A stretch of 64,000 bases of DNA from Bacteroidota bacterium (GCA_963169345.1 CAUJCT010000053.1:248001-312000), one strand, 5' to 3'. Positions 1 through 8,728 are shown, counted from the stretch's first letter. Notes: generated from the sequence alone by a model not told the origin. Numbers and translations are program-made.

Positions 1-70
1 GTGTTATTCCAGGTTCGAGAATGCCAATCAATTCCCCTATGTTTGTAAGTAAATAATCGTTAGAATGCAT
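1..70 (-). CDS. 5' end of an amidohydrolase-like protein (possible imidazolonepropionase), partial
   Basis: An open frame reads leftward from an ATG at 70-68 to the window edge with no stop, giving 23 codons that begin MHSNDYLLTNIGELIGILEP. A start of the form 'LLTNIGELIGI' resembles the N-terminus of Bacteroidota HutI (imidazolonepropionase, histidine degradation), but 23 residues cannot prove it. Its ATG overlaps the ATG of the divergent carbonic anhydrase-like gene by two bases, so either that gene starts a little downstream or each gene carries the other's promoter. The same bases also read open on the plus strand for 17 codons, so this call could be wrong. Confidence 0.4.
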   Translation of the reverse strand, partial: MHSNDYLLTNIGELIGILEPGIT

Positions 71-578
71 GTTAAGCGTTGAAATTATCCGTCAAAAGCC
101 AGACAAAGGTAAAGAAGTTTTTATTGCTGACACAGCCCGAGTTTTTGGAAGAGTAAAATTAGGCGATGAAGTGAGTATCTGGTTCGGGGCTGTTCTCAGA
201 GGGGATGGTGATGATATTATTATCGGAAATAAAAGTAATATACAGGACCAGGCTGTAGTTCATGTCGACCCTGGATTTCCAAGTATTATTGGAGAAGAAT
301 GCATTGTGGGTCATGGTGCTATAATTCACGGTGCAACTCTGTCAAATAATGTTTTGGTAGGTATGCATGCAACAGTCCTGAATGGTGCTCAAATTGGTGA
401 GTTCTCCATTATTGCAGCCGGAGCTCTTGTTCCTGAAGGTATGCAAGTTCCTCCCTATAGTCTTGTAATGGGCGTGCCAGCAAAAGTTATTAAAACCATT
501 TCAGAAGAACAAAAACTAAAAATCATTAAAAATGCAGAATCTTATGTCAATCTGAGTAAGGTCTATTTACAACTTTAA
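69..578 (+). CDS. gamma-carbonic anhydrase family protein (left-handed beta-helix hexapeptide protein)
   Basis: A 169-residue cytoplasmic protein of the gamma-carbonic anhydrase/YrdA/PaaY family, predicted to form a trimeric left-handed beta-helix that binds zinc. Imperfect hexapeptide repeats run from about residue 20 to 140. The three expected metal-ligand histidines are present at H65 (AVVHVD), H82 and H87 (VGHGAIIHGA). The segment WFGAVLRGD at 38-46 is typical of the family. Length is normal. Many family members have no proven carbonic anhydrase activity, so the reaction is not certain. It converges with the LUD-domain gene, whose stop codon overlaps its own by four bases. Confidence 0.85.
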   Translation: MLSVEIIRQKPDKGKEVFIADTARVFGRVKLGDEVSIWFGAVLRGDGDDIIIGNKSNIQDQAVVHVDPGFPSIIGEECIVGHGAIIHGATLSNNVLVGMHATVLNGAQIGEFSIIAAGALVPEGMQVPPYSLVMGVPAKVIKTISEEQKLKIIKNAESYVNLSKVYLQL

Positions 579-1597
579 AACCTTCCGAAGAAATTATGCT
601 CTGCGTACTTTTTAAATTTCTCTGAGTCTTTGTAACGCTTTGGATTCAGTGCAACAGAAGATTTGTCTGCATCCAGAAAATTCAACAAACCCGGTTTTTT
701 ATCATCTGAATGCAACAATGCCCTGGCTTCCATTACCTGATCATACATATCCAAATCATAAGGAATGTATCGACTAATAAGATTTAAGCCATAATTACCA
801 TTTATTTTGGAAGCTTGTGATTTAACCCCTTCCGTAAAAGCCTTTAAAAATACAGATAATGTATCATCATCCTGCCAGTCTGACTCCAGATTACTAAATT
901 GCTTCATTGGACAAACCGGAGGTAATTCAAAGTTTAACAAGCTGAATAATGGTCTGTGAGTTGGTATATCCAATAATCTGCTTTTATTGATATCAACCAA
1001 TAAAATGGATACTTCCATGTTCATACCTCTAACCCTTCCTGGTCTTGAAAGTACTTCAAACGGATAGTGCAGATTGCCTGTTTCGAAAATGGCATACAAT
1101 TGACGAGCAGTATATAACTCAGATTGAAGACTCAAAACTGAATCTACCCCTGCGATGACGACTACCTTTCTTGCCTTCAGCATTTTTTCATACTCCTCTT
1201 CCGAGTTCAAAACAGAATAGAAGTTTCCTGTATTTGCAATAATAAATTTCGCCCCTATAACAACAACCTCAGGGTCACTGCAGGTTTCAGGCAATTTTAT
1301 ATCGACCGCATTTACAAAATGTTTAACCGACTTGTGTTTATAAAAATCAACTTTAGAATAACTTTTAATTTGCTTGTTTAACTGTTCTAAAGCTGTTTTT
1401 GCATCAGGACACCAATGGACCTGTGAATCATTCTTCTTGACATTGGTTTCAAACTCAAAAAGCAATTTGTCCAGATTCTCAGAAACCTTCCATCTTGCAT
1501 AAGTCAGTCTCTTTTTAGCAAGTTCCAAATCATTTACTTTAGACAGACTCGTGTCTAACTTTGAATGATAGTCTTCGTATGCCTCTTTGAATGTCAT
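575..1597 (-). CDS. LUD domain-containing protein (LutB/LutC-related)
   Basis: A 340-residue protein whose central part (about 90-280) resembles the LUD domain of lactate-utilisation proteins LutB/LldF, with a run such as VIGAKFIIANTGNFYSV followed by VVVIAGVDSVL, comparable to the family's 'ADTGT ... GIEK' region. It has no C-terminal cysteine clusters, so it is not a full LutB iron-sulfur protein, and it lacks an obvious signal peptide. Its start codon overlaps the panC stop by one base (TAATG), so the two are probably co-translated. The link with pantothenate synthesis is unexplained. The domain call is moderate and the biochemical role is unknown. Confidence 0.6.
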   Translation of the reverse strand: MTFKEAYEDYHSKLDTSLSKVNDLELAKKRLTYARWKVSENLDKLLFEFETNVKKNDSQVHWCPDAKTALEQLNKQIKSYSKVDFYKHKSVKHFVNAVDIKLPETCSDPEVVVIGAKFIIANTGNFYSVLNSEEEYEKMLKARKVVVIAGVDSVLSLQSELYTARQLYAIFETGNLHYPFEVLSRPGRVRGMNMEVSILLVDINKSRLLDIPTHRPLFSLLNFELPPVCPMKQFSNLESDWQDDDTLSVFLKAFTEGVKSQASKINGNYGLNLISRYIPYDLDMYDQVMEARALLHSDDKKPGLLNFLDADKSSVALNPKRYKDSEKFKKYAEHNFFGRF

Positions 1598-2436
1598 TAG
1601 AAAATAATATTATCAATAAGTCTTACCCCTTCAACCCAGGCTGCCACTAAAACAACGTTTTTATCCTTTCTCAGCCATTTTTTGGATTCTATTAATGTAT
1701 CTGCATTTGCTAATGCCAAATACTCCACCTCGATACCATTCTGGGTTAAAATATGCCTGGCGTATTTCAACGCATCAAAAGGTTCTATATGCTTTTTCAA
1801 TTCCCTCACCATTTTCAATGCTTTATAAATATGAGTTGCTTTCTCCAGTCCAACAGCCGATAACCTCATGTTTCTTGAACTCATAGCCAGGCCATCCTTC
1901 TGTCTGATAGTCTCAGAAAATCTTAATTCTAATTTAGGGAAAAATGTATTCCGTAAAACTTTCACAACCATACATTGCTGAAAGTCCTTAAAACCAAAAT
2001 AAGCCACATGTGGTTGAACCATCTCAAAGAGTCTTTTGACAACTTGTATTACTCCATCAAAATGTCCCGGCCGTTGTGGTCCTTCAAATACCTTATCCAG
2101 TATACCTAAATTTACTTGAACAGTTTTATATTTCTCCGGGTAAACTACATCAACTGTTGGTAAAAATAGCACGTCGCAAAATGCATTTTCCAGCATGTGT
2201 TTATCTTGTTCTACAGTGATTGGATACTTGTCAAAATCTTCTTTATTGTTAAATTGTTTTGGATTGACAAATATTGATACAACAGTTACATCATTCTCTT
2301 CATGGCATTGTTTTACAAGTTGTATATGTCCCTCATGTAATGCCCCCATAGTTGGCACAAATCCTACCCTTGCATTACCCTTGCTTAACTCGGAAATTAC
2401 TTGTTGTAATTCTATATCGCTTGTAACAACCCTCAA
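1597..2436 (-). CDS. panC: pantoate--beta-alanine ligase
   Basis: PanC joins pantoate and beta-alanine using ATP in cytoplasmic pantothenate (coenzyme A) synthesis. The 279-residue product shows the nucleotidyltransferase-fold signatures in order: FVPTMGALHEGH with the HxGH pair at H34/H37, VSIFVNPKQFN at about 53-63, FGFKDFQQC near 148, and the KMSKS-like KDGLAMSSRN near 181. Length matches the family. The start is a TTG at 2436; the family normally begins just a few residues before the MRVV-equivalent segment, and no better ATG is in frame. It is the first gene of a two-gene unit with the LUD-domain gene. Confidence 0.95.
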   Translation of the reverse strand: MRVVTSDIELQQVISELSKGNARVGFVPTMGALHEGHIQLVKQCHEENDVTVVSIFVNPKQFNNKEDFDKYPITVEQDKHMLENAFCDVLFLPTVDVVYPEKYKTVQVNLGILDKVFEGPQRPGHFDGVIQVVKRLFEMVQPHVAYFGFKDFQQCMVVKVLRNTFFPKLELRFSETIRQKDGLAMSSRNMRLSAVGLEKATHIYKALKMVRELKKHIEPFDALKYARHILTQNGIEVEYLALANADTLIESKKWLRKDKNVVLVAAWVEGVRLIDNIIF

Positions 2437-2677
2437 TTCAATTGCAAAATAAAATCATGGGAACTAGAATTAAAAGCTACTATTTCGCAAATAATGGACA
2501 TATTGAAATGCATAGAAACCTATTGAACTGATTGATTATGATTTATTGCTGCAATACTCTAAACTCTAGCTGAGTCTAAACTTAAGCCATTATGCATTCA
2601 GGTGAATGGAAAAAAATTATGGTTTAAAAAACATGATTAAAGCATTGCAGGAATTAATCTCATTAAAGTTGTGAGTA

Positions 2678-3211
2678 TCATTTTTGGCTCTGACGCTCCA
2701 GCTTTTCTACTTTTTTTAAATACCTTCTGGCTCTAGCTAAAAATGCCGGAGAGGCAAGTGGCAGTTCTTTTTCTAAAATAAATACAACCTCTTCTTTTAT
2801 CTCGGGCATTAAATCGATATGTCTTTCTAAAACCGTTATGGCAAAAGCTCGTATAGCAACTTCTTGTCTGACATCGGTGAGTTGCTTTAGGCAATATTCT
2901 ACAACCTGAAAACTAACATCTTCTTCTTTTGGTTTGGCAAATTGCCATGTTCTGACAACATTTCTGATAATAGTGCCGGATGTTTCCTTCTCTACACTAG
3001 CCAATAATTTTATATGCTGTTCATCGCTGATTAAATGTTCATTGTATTCAACCGCTGTGCTTACAGCCCATGATGACATTTTCCTTTCCCTTTCATTTCC
3101 ATGAATAAGAATTTCAAATAAGTCATTAAATAATGATTGGTTATCCGAGCATTCCAAAGCTATTTTCCGGATAATTTTTACATCTCTTATTTGTCCAATC
3201 TTATCTAACAT
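2678..3211 (-). CDS. HEAT-repeat-like alpha-helical protein of unknown function
   Basis: About 177 residues if translation starts at the ATG at 3211 (MLDKIGQIRDVKII). An in-frame ATG at 3238 lies inside the terminator hairpin of the upstream gene, so the downstream start is preferred. The sequence is a run of amphipathic helices with spacing like HEAT or DNA-alkylation-repair repeats, for example RERKMSSWAVSTAVEYN, IIRNVVRTWQFAKP and VRQEVAIRAFAITVLERH, suggesting three or four repeats and a protein- or nucleic-acid-binding solenoid. There are no signal peptide or membrane segments. Function is not recognised. It lies directly downstream of the secreted BNR-repeat gene on the same strand but beyond that gene's terminator. 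Confidence 0.55.
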   Translation of the reverse strand: MLDKIGQIRDVKIIRKIALECSDNQSLFNDLFEILIHGNERERKMSSWAVSTAVEYNEHLISDEQHIKLLASVEKETSGTIIRNVVRTWQFAKPKEEDVSFQVVEYCLKQLTDVRQEVAIRAFAITVLERHIDLMPEIKEEVVFILEKELPLASPAFLARARRYLKKVEKLERQSQK

Positions 3212-3213
3212 AT

Positions 3214-3244
3214 CAAAAAAAAGTCCCGTGTTGTACACGGGACT
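3214..3244 (-). terminator. intrinsic terminator of the secreted BNR-repeat gene
   Basis: Perfect 9-bp stem AGTCCCGTG (3222-3230) and CACGGGACT (3236-3244) with a five-base loop. On the minus strand it is followed by a run of eight T (plus-strand A at 3215-3222). It sits 20 bp after the stop codon of the 3264-5924 gene. The U tract runs up to the start of the HEAT-like gene. Confidence 0.9.
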
Positions 3245-3263
3245 TACTATAAATGAATATTAA

Positions 3264-5924
3264 TTAATGTCTGATGATCAGTCTAACCATTGCATTGGTT
3301 GTGGAACCTTTAGCTGATAAAACATAGGTACCAGCAGCAATGTTCTGAGTTTCCAAATCTATAATCTGTTCGCCGGATGGAACATCTTTATATACTTTTG
3401 TAAAGATAATCTTACCTGTTAAATCATAAATGTTAATTGTAATGTCCTCTGTCTGTTTAACATTAAATTTCAGACTTACAGAATTATTGGCAGGGTTAGG
3501 ATAGGCATTGATAACCTGAGCACCATTCACTGACTTAACTGATTTAACAGATGTTTTGAATTCCTGACATGCATAAAATCCTCTACCATGAGTACCAGCA
3601 TAAATCTGACCTCTGCTTCTTCCAGGGAATACATATTGTCTCAAAGCCATAGTGGCCACTTTAGGGAAATTATTATTAGCATTGGTTTGGGCAGTCCAGG
3701 TTGTACCACCATTATCTGTTGCATAAACACCTAAATCTGTACCTATAAACATAACATTTGCATTATGCAAAGCGATAAATCCATCATACACCGGCATTGC
3801 AGGTAAATTACCTGTAATATTAGTAAATACCGGAGTACCCAGCATATCTGTGCCTTTATATACATAAGCGGTGTTGCCATAATTACCTAAAGTTATCATT
3901 GCAACATTATTGTCATTAGGATCAAGATTAACAGAACTAATCGCTCTTCCTGATGAAGAGAAACTTAACTGAGTAGTTGTGATGCCTGGTGGTATTGCAA
4001 TTGGGCTCGACCATTTATCGTAGGTAGCAGTATTCAACCCATCGATACGGTAGATAGTACTGCTATTAGAGAAAAACAAAGAATTACCGTCTGTTGTTGG
4101 TTCCAAATCCCATACTTGTCCATTTCCATGACCCGTGGCAATTAAATACCATTCTGGCTCTTTTTGGAAATCAGTTACACCAATTCCCATCCAAATCTGG
4201 CCATATCTGGCAAGGAAAATTCTGGATTGTGAACTGTCATAAAGTGGGTGTTCCCACAATCTGATTTTTGTATTAAACGGAGCCCATGAAGAAGGCAAAG
4301 AATAATCACAGTATTTAGAAGTATCTGTTAAACCTGTGAATACTTTTGAAATTCTTCTGTCCCAAATACAACTTTGTGTTTTACCATAATCACGTGAACG
4401 AGAAAGGTTACCATAATATGTTTCAGAAAATACAACAGCGTTGTTTTTCACTGAAATTTCAGTTTGGAATCCATCACCACCTTTAATTTCGACAGCTGAT
4501 TTAGTTGTATTTCCTTTTTTATTGATGTATTGAGTTCCATTATCCTGACTACCTCCTGCAACATTACCTTCGTAATCGGCTGCTACAGCATAAAATTGAG
4601 TAGCATTGAATCCAAAGTTTTTAGCAGTGAATGTTTTCAGATTGTCTGAACTGAAATACAAACCACCATCATTTCCGCATATTAAAGTTGGTGGGGTTGT
4701 AGACATATCCCATTCTAAAACGTGTTTGTCTGCATGCACGTATGCTGGATTTGCACCACCGAAATCATTCAACGAAGCGATGTATTTTGCGTTTGCACCT
4801 TCTTTCCAATCAGCAAGATAGGCACCGCCCATGATAATGTGTCCTTTATCTGAAGGATCAACTGTTATCACGTTATTATAATTACCCTGAGGACTGGTTA
4901 AACCTGAAACCAAGGGGTCAAAATAGGTAGTACCTTTCGCGATAATTTGAGTCCAGGTATCACCGCCGTCTTTACTTTGGTATACACCGGTCAATCTTCC
5001 AGCTGAAGAAGCCATTACGTATACATAATTTGGGTCTTGTGATGAAATAGCAATAGAAGCTCTGGCAATACTTGCATCTGGAGGCGTAATAACACTCCAT
5101 GAAGCACCTCTGTCTTTACTTCTTACAATAGCAGTTCCGGATTGTGCATACACAAAATCATTTGATGCAACTTTAACTTCAAGACTGTTACCATTTCTTG
5201 AGCTTGTCCAGGTAGTTCCGTTATCAGAATATTTTATTCCACCATTAGTAGCAGCATAAATTCTTTGGCCATTTTTTTCGGCAGCCATCGAATTGATATT
5301 TCCAAATGCGGCGGTAGAATTTATACGAGTAAAAGTTCTGCCTCTGTTAGTTGATACAAAAATACCGGCGCCGGCAAAACCGGGTGTTCCATTTGGAGTA
5401 CCATCTACAGATACAAATGCACCTTCACCTGTACCATAAGTAATGATGCCATCTGAGTTCTGGGCAATACAGGAAACATTTAAATTCTCCTGATAATCAT
5501 TTATCGGAGTCCATGATGTACCTCTTGAATTAGATCTAAATAAACCGCCACTTACAGAACCTGCAAACATTATACTCGGGGTATCTCTATCCTGAAGGAA
5601 TGCGCGGATTCTTCCGCCTACATTATCCGGACCTAATTCGATCCATTTTGTGTTCAAAGCTCTCTTTGAACCTAAAGCAACAGAAGCGTTCAACGCATTC
5701 ATGTACTCTGTAATACTCACTGTACCTGTTGCAACATTGTTACGAAGCGACCCAAAATACTCAGACATGCCTGCAGCCGTTCTGCCGCCCGGAATCTGAA
5801 ATGAGTAAAGTTCGTCAATGTTAGAACTGGTTCTTGGAGTGTAATTCGTTGATCTGAACGACATGCTTACAACAGCTGCCATAACAGAAACAATAGCTAC
5901 AACAAAAATTAGTTTGACTTTCAT
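3264..5924 (-). CDS. secreted BNR/sortilin-like repeat protein with type IX secretion (type A) sorting domain
   Basis: An 886-residue exported protein. An N-terminal signal peptide (MKVKLIFVVAIVSVMAAVVS) is followed by a long beta-propeller-like region (about 90-790) of BNR/VPS10-type repeats with recurring S-x-D-x-G-x-x-W/F motifs such as RSNSRGTSWTP, YQSKDGGDTW, RSKDRGASW and YATDNGGTTW. The last 75-80 residues, starting near NAYPNPANNSVSLKF and ending with an AAGTYVLSAKG...VRLIIRH pattern, are a canonical T9SS type A (Por secretion) tail. The protein is expected to be secreted or anchored at the cell surface. No catalytic site can be assigned; such propellers occur in sialidase-like and adhesive proteins. 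It has its own promoter candidate and a strong terminator, so it is probably monocistronic. Confidence 0.9.
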   Translation of the reverse strand: MKVKLIFVVAIVSVMAAVVSMSFRSTNYTPRTSSNIDELYSFQIPGGRTAAGMSEYFGSLRNNVATGTVSITEYMNALNASVALGSKRALNTKWIELGPDNVGGRIRAFLQDRDTPSIMFAGSVSGGLFRSNSRGTSWTPINDYQENLNVSCIAQNSDGIITYGTGEGAFVSVDGTPNGTPGFAGAGIFVSTNRGRTFTRINSTAAFGNINSMAAEKNGQRIYAATNGGIKYSDNGTTWTSSRNGNSLEVKVASNDFVYAQSGTAIVRSKDRGASWSVITPPDASIARASIAISSQDPNYVYVMASSAGRLTGVYQSKDGGDTWTQIIAKGTTYFDPLVSGLTSPQGNYNNVITVDPSDKGHIIMGGAYLADWKEGANAKYIASLNDFGGANPAYVHADKHVLEWDMSTTPPTLICGNDGGLYFSSDNLKTFTAKNFGFNATQFYAVAADYEGNVAGGSQDNGTQYINKKGNTTKSAVEIKGGDGFQTEISVKNNAVVFSETYYGNLSRSRDYGKTQSCIWDRRISKVFTGLTDTSKYCDYSLPSSWAPFNTKIRLWEHPLYDSSQSRIFLARYGQIWMGIGVTDFQKEPEWYLIATGHGNGQVWDLEPTTDGNSLFFSNSSTIYRIDGLNTATYDKWSSPIAIPPGITTTQLSFSSSGRAISSVNLDPNDNNVAMITLGNYGNTAYVYKGTDMLGTPVFTNITGNLPAMPVYDGFIALHNANVMFIGTDLGVYATDNGGTTWTAQTNANNNFPKVATMALRQYVFPGRSRGQIYAGTHGRGFYACQEFKTSVKSVKSVNGAQVINAYPNPANNSVSLKFNVKQTEDITINIYDLTGKIIFTKVYKDVPSGEQIIDLETQNIAAGTYVLSAKGSTTNAMVRLIIRH

Positions 5925-5947
5925 ATTCTATGGTATAAACAATTTTT

Positions 5948-5955
5948 CAAATTTA
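5948..5955 (-). promoter_or_regulatory. candidate -7 box for the BNR-repeat gene
   Basis: Minus-strand TAAATTTG matches the Bacteroidota -7 consensus TAnnTTTG and ends 23 bases before the ATG at 5924. No TTTG was found at the ideal 19-base spacing, so support is partial. Confidence 0.45.
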
Positions 5956-6198
5956 AATGATTTTCACAAACTGGAAAATATTTTTTTTCGATGTGAGAAT
6001 AGTTTTCAAAGCCCTGATTTTACAAGCCTCAAACAGATTAAAATGAGATTAGAAAAAGTTGAAATTGCCTTCGCTCTTTATCGTCGTATTTATCAAATAT
6101 CCATTGAATATGATGATAATTTTAACTTAGATTTAACTTAAAATTAAAAATCGTAATAAATTGAATGATTAAGACTTAAACCTTAATAATTTAACTGA

Positions 6199-7065
6199 TT
6201 ATATATGTTTTTCGGCATGATAAGATGAGCGAACCATCGGTCCACTTTCAACTATTTTAAAGCCTTTGTTTTCACCTACTTCCTTATACATCCTGAATTT
6301 TTCAGGACTGATATATTCCTTTACCTCCAAATGCATCTTTGTTGGCTGAAGGTATTGTCCTAGAGTTAATACATCGCAGCCATGCTGAACCAAATCGTCC
6401 ATTGCCTTAAATACCTCTTCCTCGGTTTCTCCCAACCCAAGCATAATTCCGGATTTAGTTCGTCTTCCTAGTTCTTTGGTTCTTTTAATTTGCTCTAAAC
6501 TTCTTTCATACTTAGCCTGTGGGCGCACAATTCTGTATAATCTCTCAACCGTTTCCATGTTATGGCTCACCACCTCAGGTCCCTCATTGCAGACCATCTC
6601 AAGCAAATCCCACTGAGCTTTAAAGTCGGGAATTAAAGTTTCCATTGTAACACCTGGATTCTGAAGCTTGACTTCTCTTATTGTTGCCGCCCATACACCA
6701 GCTCCTTTGTCCTTTAGTTCATCCCTGTTAACTGAAGTTATTACTGCATGCTTCACCTTCATTAAACGTATGGCTTCTGCCACTCGCTTTGGTTCGTCTA
6801 AATCATATTCAGTTGGTCTTCCGGTAGCAACTGCACAGAAATTACAACTTCTTGTACAGATATTTCCCAGTATCATAAAAGTAGCTGTACCCGCTCCCCA
6901 ACATTCACCCATGTTTGGACATTTGCCATCCTCACAGATGGTATGCAACTTATGGGTCTTAACTATTTGTTTGACTTCAGCGTAATTTTCACCAACCGGA
7001 ATTTGAATTTTTAACCAATCAGGTTTGATTCGCTTTTTTTGAACTTCTTTAATACTCTCTGACAT
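6199..7065 (-). CDS. lipA: lipoyl synthase
   Basis: LipA is a radical-SAM enzyme that inserts two sulfurs into protein-bound octanoyl groups to make lipoate. Numbered from the ATG at 7065, the 288-residue product carries both cluster motifs: the auxiliary site at C44, C49 and C55, and the radical-SAM CxxxCxxC at C70, C74 and C77 (CTRSCNFC). The C-terminal RSSYHAEK motif, whose serine ligates the auxiliary cluster, is also present. An ATG ten codons upstream would overlap the preceding gene by 23 bp and adds residues not typical of LipA, so the start at 7065 is preferred. It follows the outer-membrane protein gene closely and probably shares its promoter. Confidence 0.97.
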   Translation of the reverse strand: MSESIKEVQKKRIKPDWLKIQIPVGENYAEVKQIVKTHKLHTICEDGKCPNMGECWGAGTATFMILGNICTRSCNFCAVATGRPTEYDLDEPKRVAEAIRLMKVKHAVITSVNRDELKDKGAGVWAATIREVKLQNPGVTMETLIPDFKAQWDLLEMVCNEGPEVVSHNMETVERLYRIVRPQAKYERSLEQIKRTKELGRRTKSGIMLGLGETEEEVFKAMDDLVQHGCDVLTLGQYLQPTKMHLEVKEYISPEKFRMYKEVGENKGFKIVESGPMVRSSYHAEKHI

Positions 7066-7072
7066 TAGCTCC

Positions 7073-7840
7073 TCAATAATATTCTCCAAGTGCAAAACTA
7101 ATATAAAACGAAGAATATAGCACTTTGTTTTTTATTCCATACATAACAGGAGGCCTGCTTGGAAAATAATCCAACATAAAACCTACTTCCAATGATCTGA
7201 AGATAGATGTATAATTACCCCAGTTAAAATCTACACCTGATTTCATGGATGCTCCTACCAGCAATTTGGTTTCATTTATTCCTTTATCAAACGATGAATA
7301 ACCATCTATCGTTATTGGGTCCATGGCAAATGGTTCATAGCGTTTGGATACCGAAATATAAGAGTTAGGGACATTTGGATCTATGGTAAGTACATCAACA
7401 AAAATTGGTTTTAAAAACCCAATTGTAGGACCGGCATTTAAAAAGCAATTAATTCCAACACTGTTTTTACTATTTCTCTCAGAGAGTGTTTTTTGCACGC
7501 CCATCATAGGTCGCAAGGCGTATAATCGATTTATTTTTCCGAAAACGTATGGTGTTGTATTTCCAACTCTTTGATTGAGTATAGACTTTTCTTTAACAGA
7601 CCTAACCCCAGTCAGACTAATATCGAAAACTTTAAAGATCCCTTTTGACATTGGTTTTGAATGTCTGAAAAACAAACCAAAACCATTCGGACTAGCCATC
7701 AATCCTGCTTTATAAGCGTTATCATCAAAGGTTATGTCATCTGAAGTTTGAGCAATTAAACCAGCAGTCTGCATATTGAAAAACAATGCGAGTATACAAA
7801 TGAAACAGACTTTTGTATTTTTGCTCCCGGTTAATAACAT
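7073..7840 (-). CDS. putative outer-membrane beta-barrel protein
   Basis: A 255-residue protein with a signal peptide (hydrophobic stretch [12 protein letters not shown], likely cleavage after AGLIAQ). It then has alternating-hydrophobicity strands ending in an aromatic-rich segment ([13 protein letters not shown]) typical of outer-membrane beta-barrels. No catalytic motif or known family was recognised. It begins only four bases from the divergent OsmC-family gene, and lipA starts seven bases after its stop codon. It may be a small Bacteroidota porin-like or PorT-like protein, but this is inference. Confidence 0.6.
   Translation of the reverse strand: MLLTGSKNTKVCFICILALFFNMQTAGLIAQTSDDITFDDNAYKAGLMASPNGFGLFFRHSKPMSKGIFKVFDISLTGVRSVKEKSILNQRVGNTTPYVFGKINRLYALRPMMGVQKTLSERNSKNSVGINCFLNAGPTIGFLKPIFVDVLTIDPNVPNSYISVSKRYEPFAMDPITIDGYSSFDKGINETKLLVGASMKSGVDFNWGNYTSIFRSLEVGFMLDYFPSRPPVMYGIKNKVLYSSFYISFALGEYY
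7816..7823 (+). promoter_or_regulatory. candidate -7 box for the OsmC-family gene
   Basis: TATTTTTG matches TAnnTTTG and ends 21 bases before the ATG at 7845. It lies inside the coding start of the divergent outer-membrane protein gene. Confidence 0.45.
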
Positions 7841-7844
7841 AACA

Positions 7845-8264
7845 ATGAGTACTTCAAAGGTAATATATTTAGGTGAATTAAGAGCAACAGCAGAACATAA
7901 TGCTTCCGGTAATTCAATAGTTACTGATGCTCCGGTAGATAATCATGGAAAAGGTCAGGCATTTTCTCCTACCGATTTAGCAGCAACTTCTCTGGCATCC
8001 TGTATGATAACTGTTCTGGGAATTTATGCCCAAAACAATGACATCAACATGACAGGTACACATGCTGAGGTAACTAAGATTATGAGTAAAGAGGGGCCAA
8101 GAAGAATAATCGGAATTGATGTAGATTTAGTGATAAAAACAACGGCAAAAATGGATGATAAGCAGAAACAGATTTTAGAAAGAGTTGCAAGAACATGCCC
8201 TGTTTCCCTGAGTTTGCACCCGGATGTCGTACAAAATATAATAATTAATTTTGAGAACGACTGA
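7845..8264 (+). CDS. OsmC family peroxiredoxin-like protein
   Basis: A 139-residue cytosolic protein of the OsmC/Ohr family, which reduces organic hydroperoxides through a reactive cysteine pair. The two conserved cysteines are present at C53 (TSLASCMITVLG) and C118 (ARTCPVSLSL). The ATG at 7845 is chosen because the upstream in-frame ATG would read through the divergent gene's signal peptide and adds residues foreign to the family. Its 3' end overlaps the convergent ytxJ gene by 20 bp. The neighbouring bacillithiol-linked gene suggests a shared thiol-redox role, which is inference. It resembles the YhfA-like branch more than classical Ohr. Confidence 0.88.
   Translation: MSTSKVIYLGELRATAEHNASGNSIVTDAPVDNHGKGQAFSPTDLAATSLASCMITVLGIYAQNNDINMTGTHAEVTKIMSKEGPRRIIGIDVDLVIKTTAKMDDKQKQILERVARTCPVSLSLHPDVVQNIIINFEND
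7855..7862 (-). promoter_or_regulatory. candidate -7 box for the outer-membrane protein / lipA unit
   Basis: Minus-strand TACCTTTG matches TAnnTTTG and ends 14 bases before the ATG at 7840. It lies within the first codons of the divergent OsmC-family gene, so the two promoters are interleaved. Confidence 0.45.
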
Positions 8265-8589
8265 CAGCTTCTTTTAGCTCTTCCATATCAATTGCACCAT
8301 GACTGGAACTAAAAGTGCATTGACCATTTTCTATCAGAAGTAACTGTGGCGACTCATGTGGCACATTTAACTTCTCAGCAATGGCATTGGAGATGGAGCG
8401 ATAAGCAAGCAAATCCAAAAAATAAAAAGGTATTTGAATGTTTTGAGAAGCTTGTCGCTCCAGCCTGTTCTTAGCCATCGAGCTGATAGAGCATCTGGTG
8501 CTGTGCTTAAATATTACAAATGACTGATTGTTTGAATCAGCGATTAATTTTTCAAGCTGTTCACTTGAATCTAAATCAATCCAATTCAT
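8245..8589 (-). CDS. ytxJ: bacillithiol system redox-active protein YtxJ
   Basis: A 114-residue thioredoxin-fold protein of the YtxJ family, a monothiol bacilliredoxin-type protein associated with bacillithiol, the low-molecular-weight thiol of Firmicutes and many Bacteroidota. The signature FKHSTRCSISSMA carries the redox cysteine at C33, and the segment ESPQLLLIENG fits the cis-proline side of the active site (P80). Length is typical. It converges on the OsmC-family gene with a 20-bp overlap and precedes a mini-lipoprotein gene on the same strand. No terminator is visible between the convergent genes. Confidence 0.85.
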   Translation of the reverse strand: MNWIDLDSSEQLEKLIADSNNQSFVIFKHSTRCSISSMAKNRLERQASQNIQIPFYFLDLLAYRSISNAIAEKLNVPHESPQLLLIENGQCTFSSSHGAIDMEELKEAVSRSQN

Positions 8590-8599
8590 GAATTAAAAA

Positions 8600-8728
8600 C
8601 TAAGCTATGAAAGTTCTCTCTTTGGAAATAACTTTGCCAACAGATGGACAACTGTCTCTTCTTCCACCACATGAAGCAAGAAGCACAACACAAGTTACGG
8701 TTAAAATTAAATAAGTGATTTTTCTCAT
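8600..8728 (-). CDS. mini-lipoprotein, 42 residues
   Basis: A short open frame starting with ATG at 8728. It encodes a charged start (MRKITY), a hydrophobic stretch (LILTVTCVVLLA) and a lipobox LASC with the acylated cysteine at position 20, followed by GGRRDSCPSVGK and 14 more residues rich in charge. The mature peptide would be only 23 residues with a second cysteine at position 27. The gene ends ten bases upstream of ytxJ. Similar tiny lipoproteins occur in Bacteroidota genomes and are often left unannotated. Function unknown. Confidence 0.65.
   Translation of the reverse strand: MRKITYLILTVTCVVLLASCGGRRDSCPSVGKVISKERTFIA

Noticed and set aside
2437..2677. A 24-codon plus-strand frame from about 2457
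   Set aside because: Too short, no signal or motif; the 240-bp gap shows no tRNA-like or hairpin structure and is best seen as the panC upstream region.
5863..6141. Plus-strand open frame of 92 codons upstream of the cargo gene
   Set aside because: It begins inside the opposite-strand signal peptide, runs over an AT-rich promoter region and shows no family-like motif. The 274-bp gap at 5925-6198 otherwise holds only the -7 box.
7066..7095. ATG ten codons upstream in lipA
   Set aside because: It overlaps the previous gene by 23 bp and adds residues not seen in LipA.
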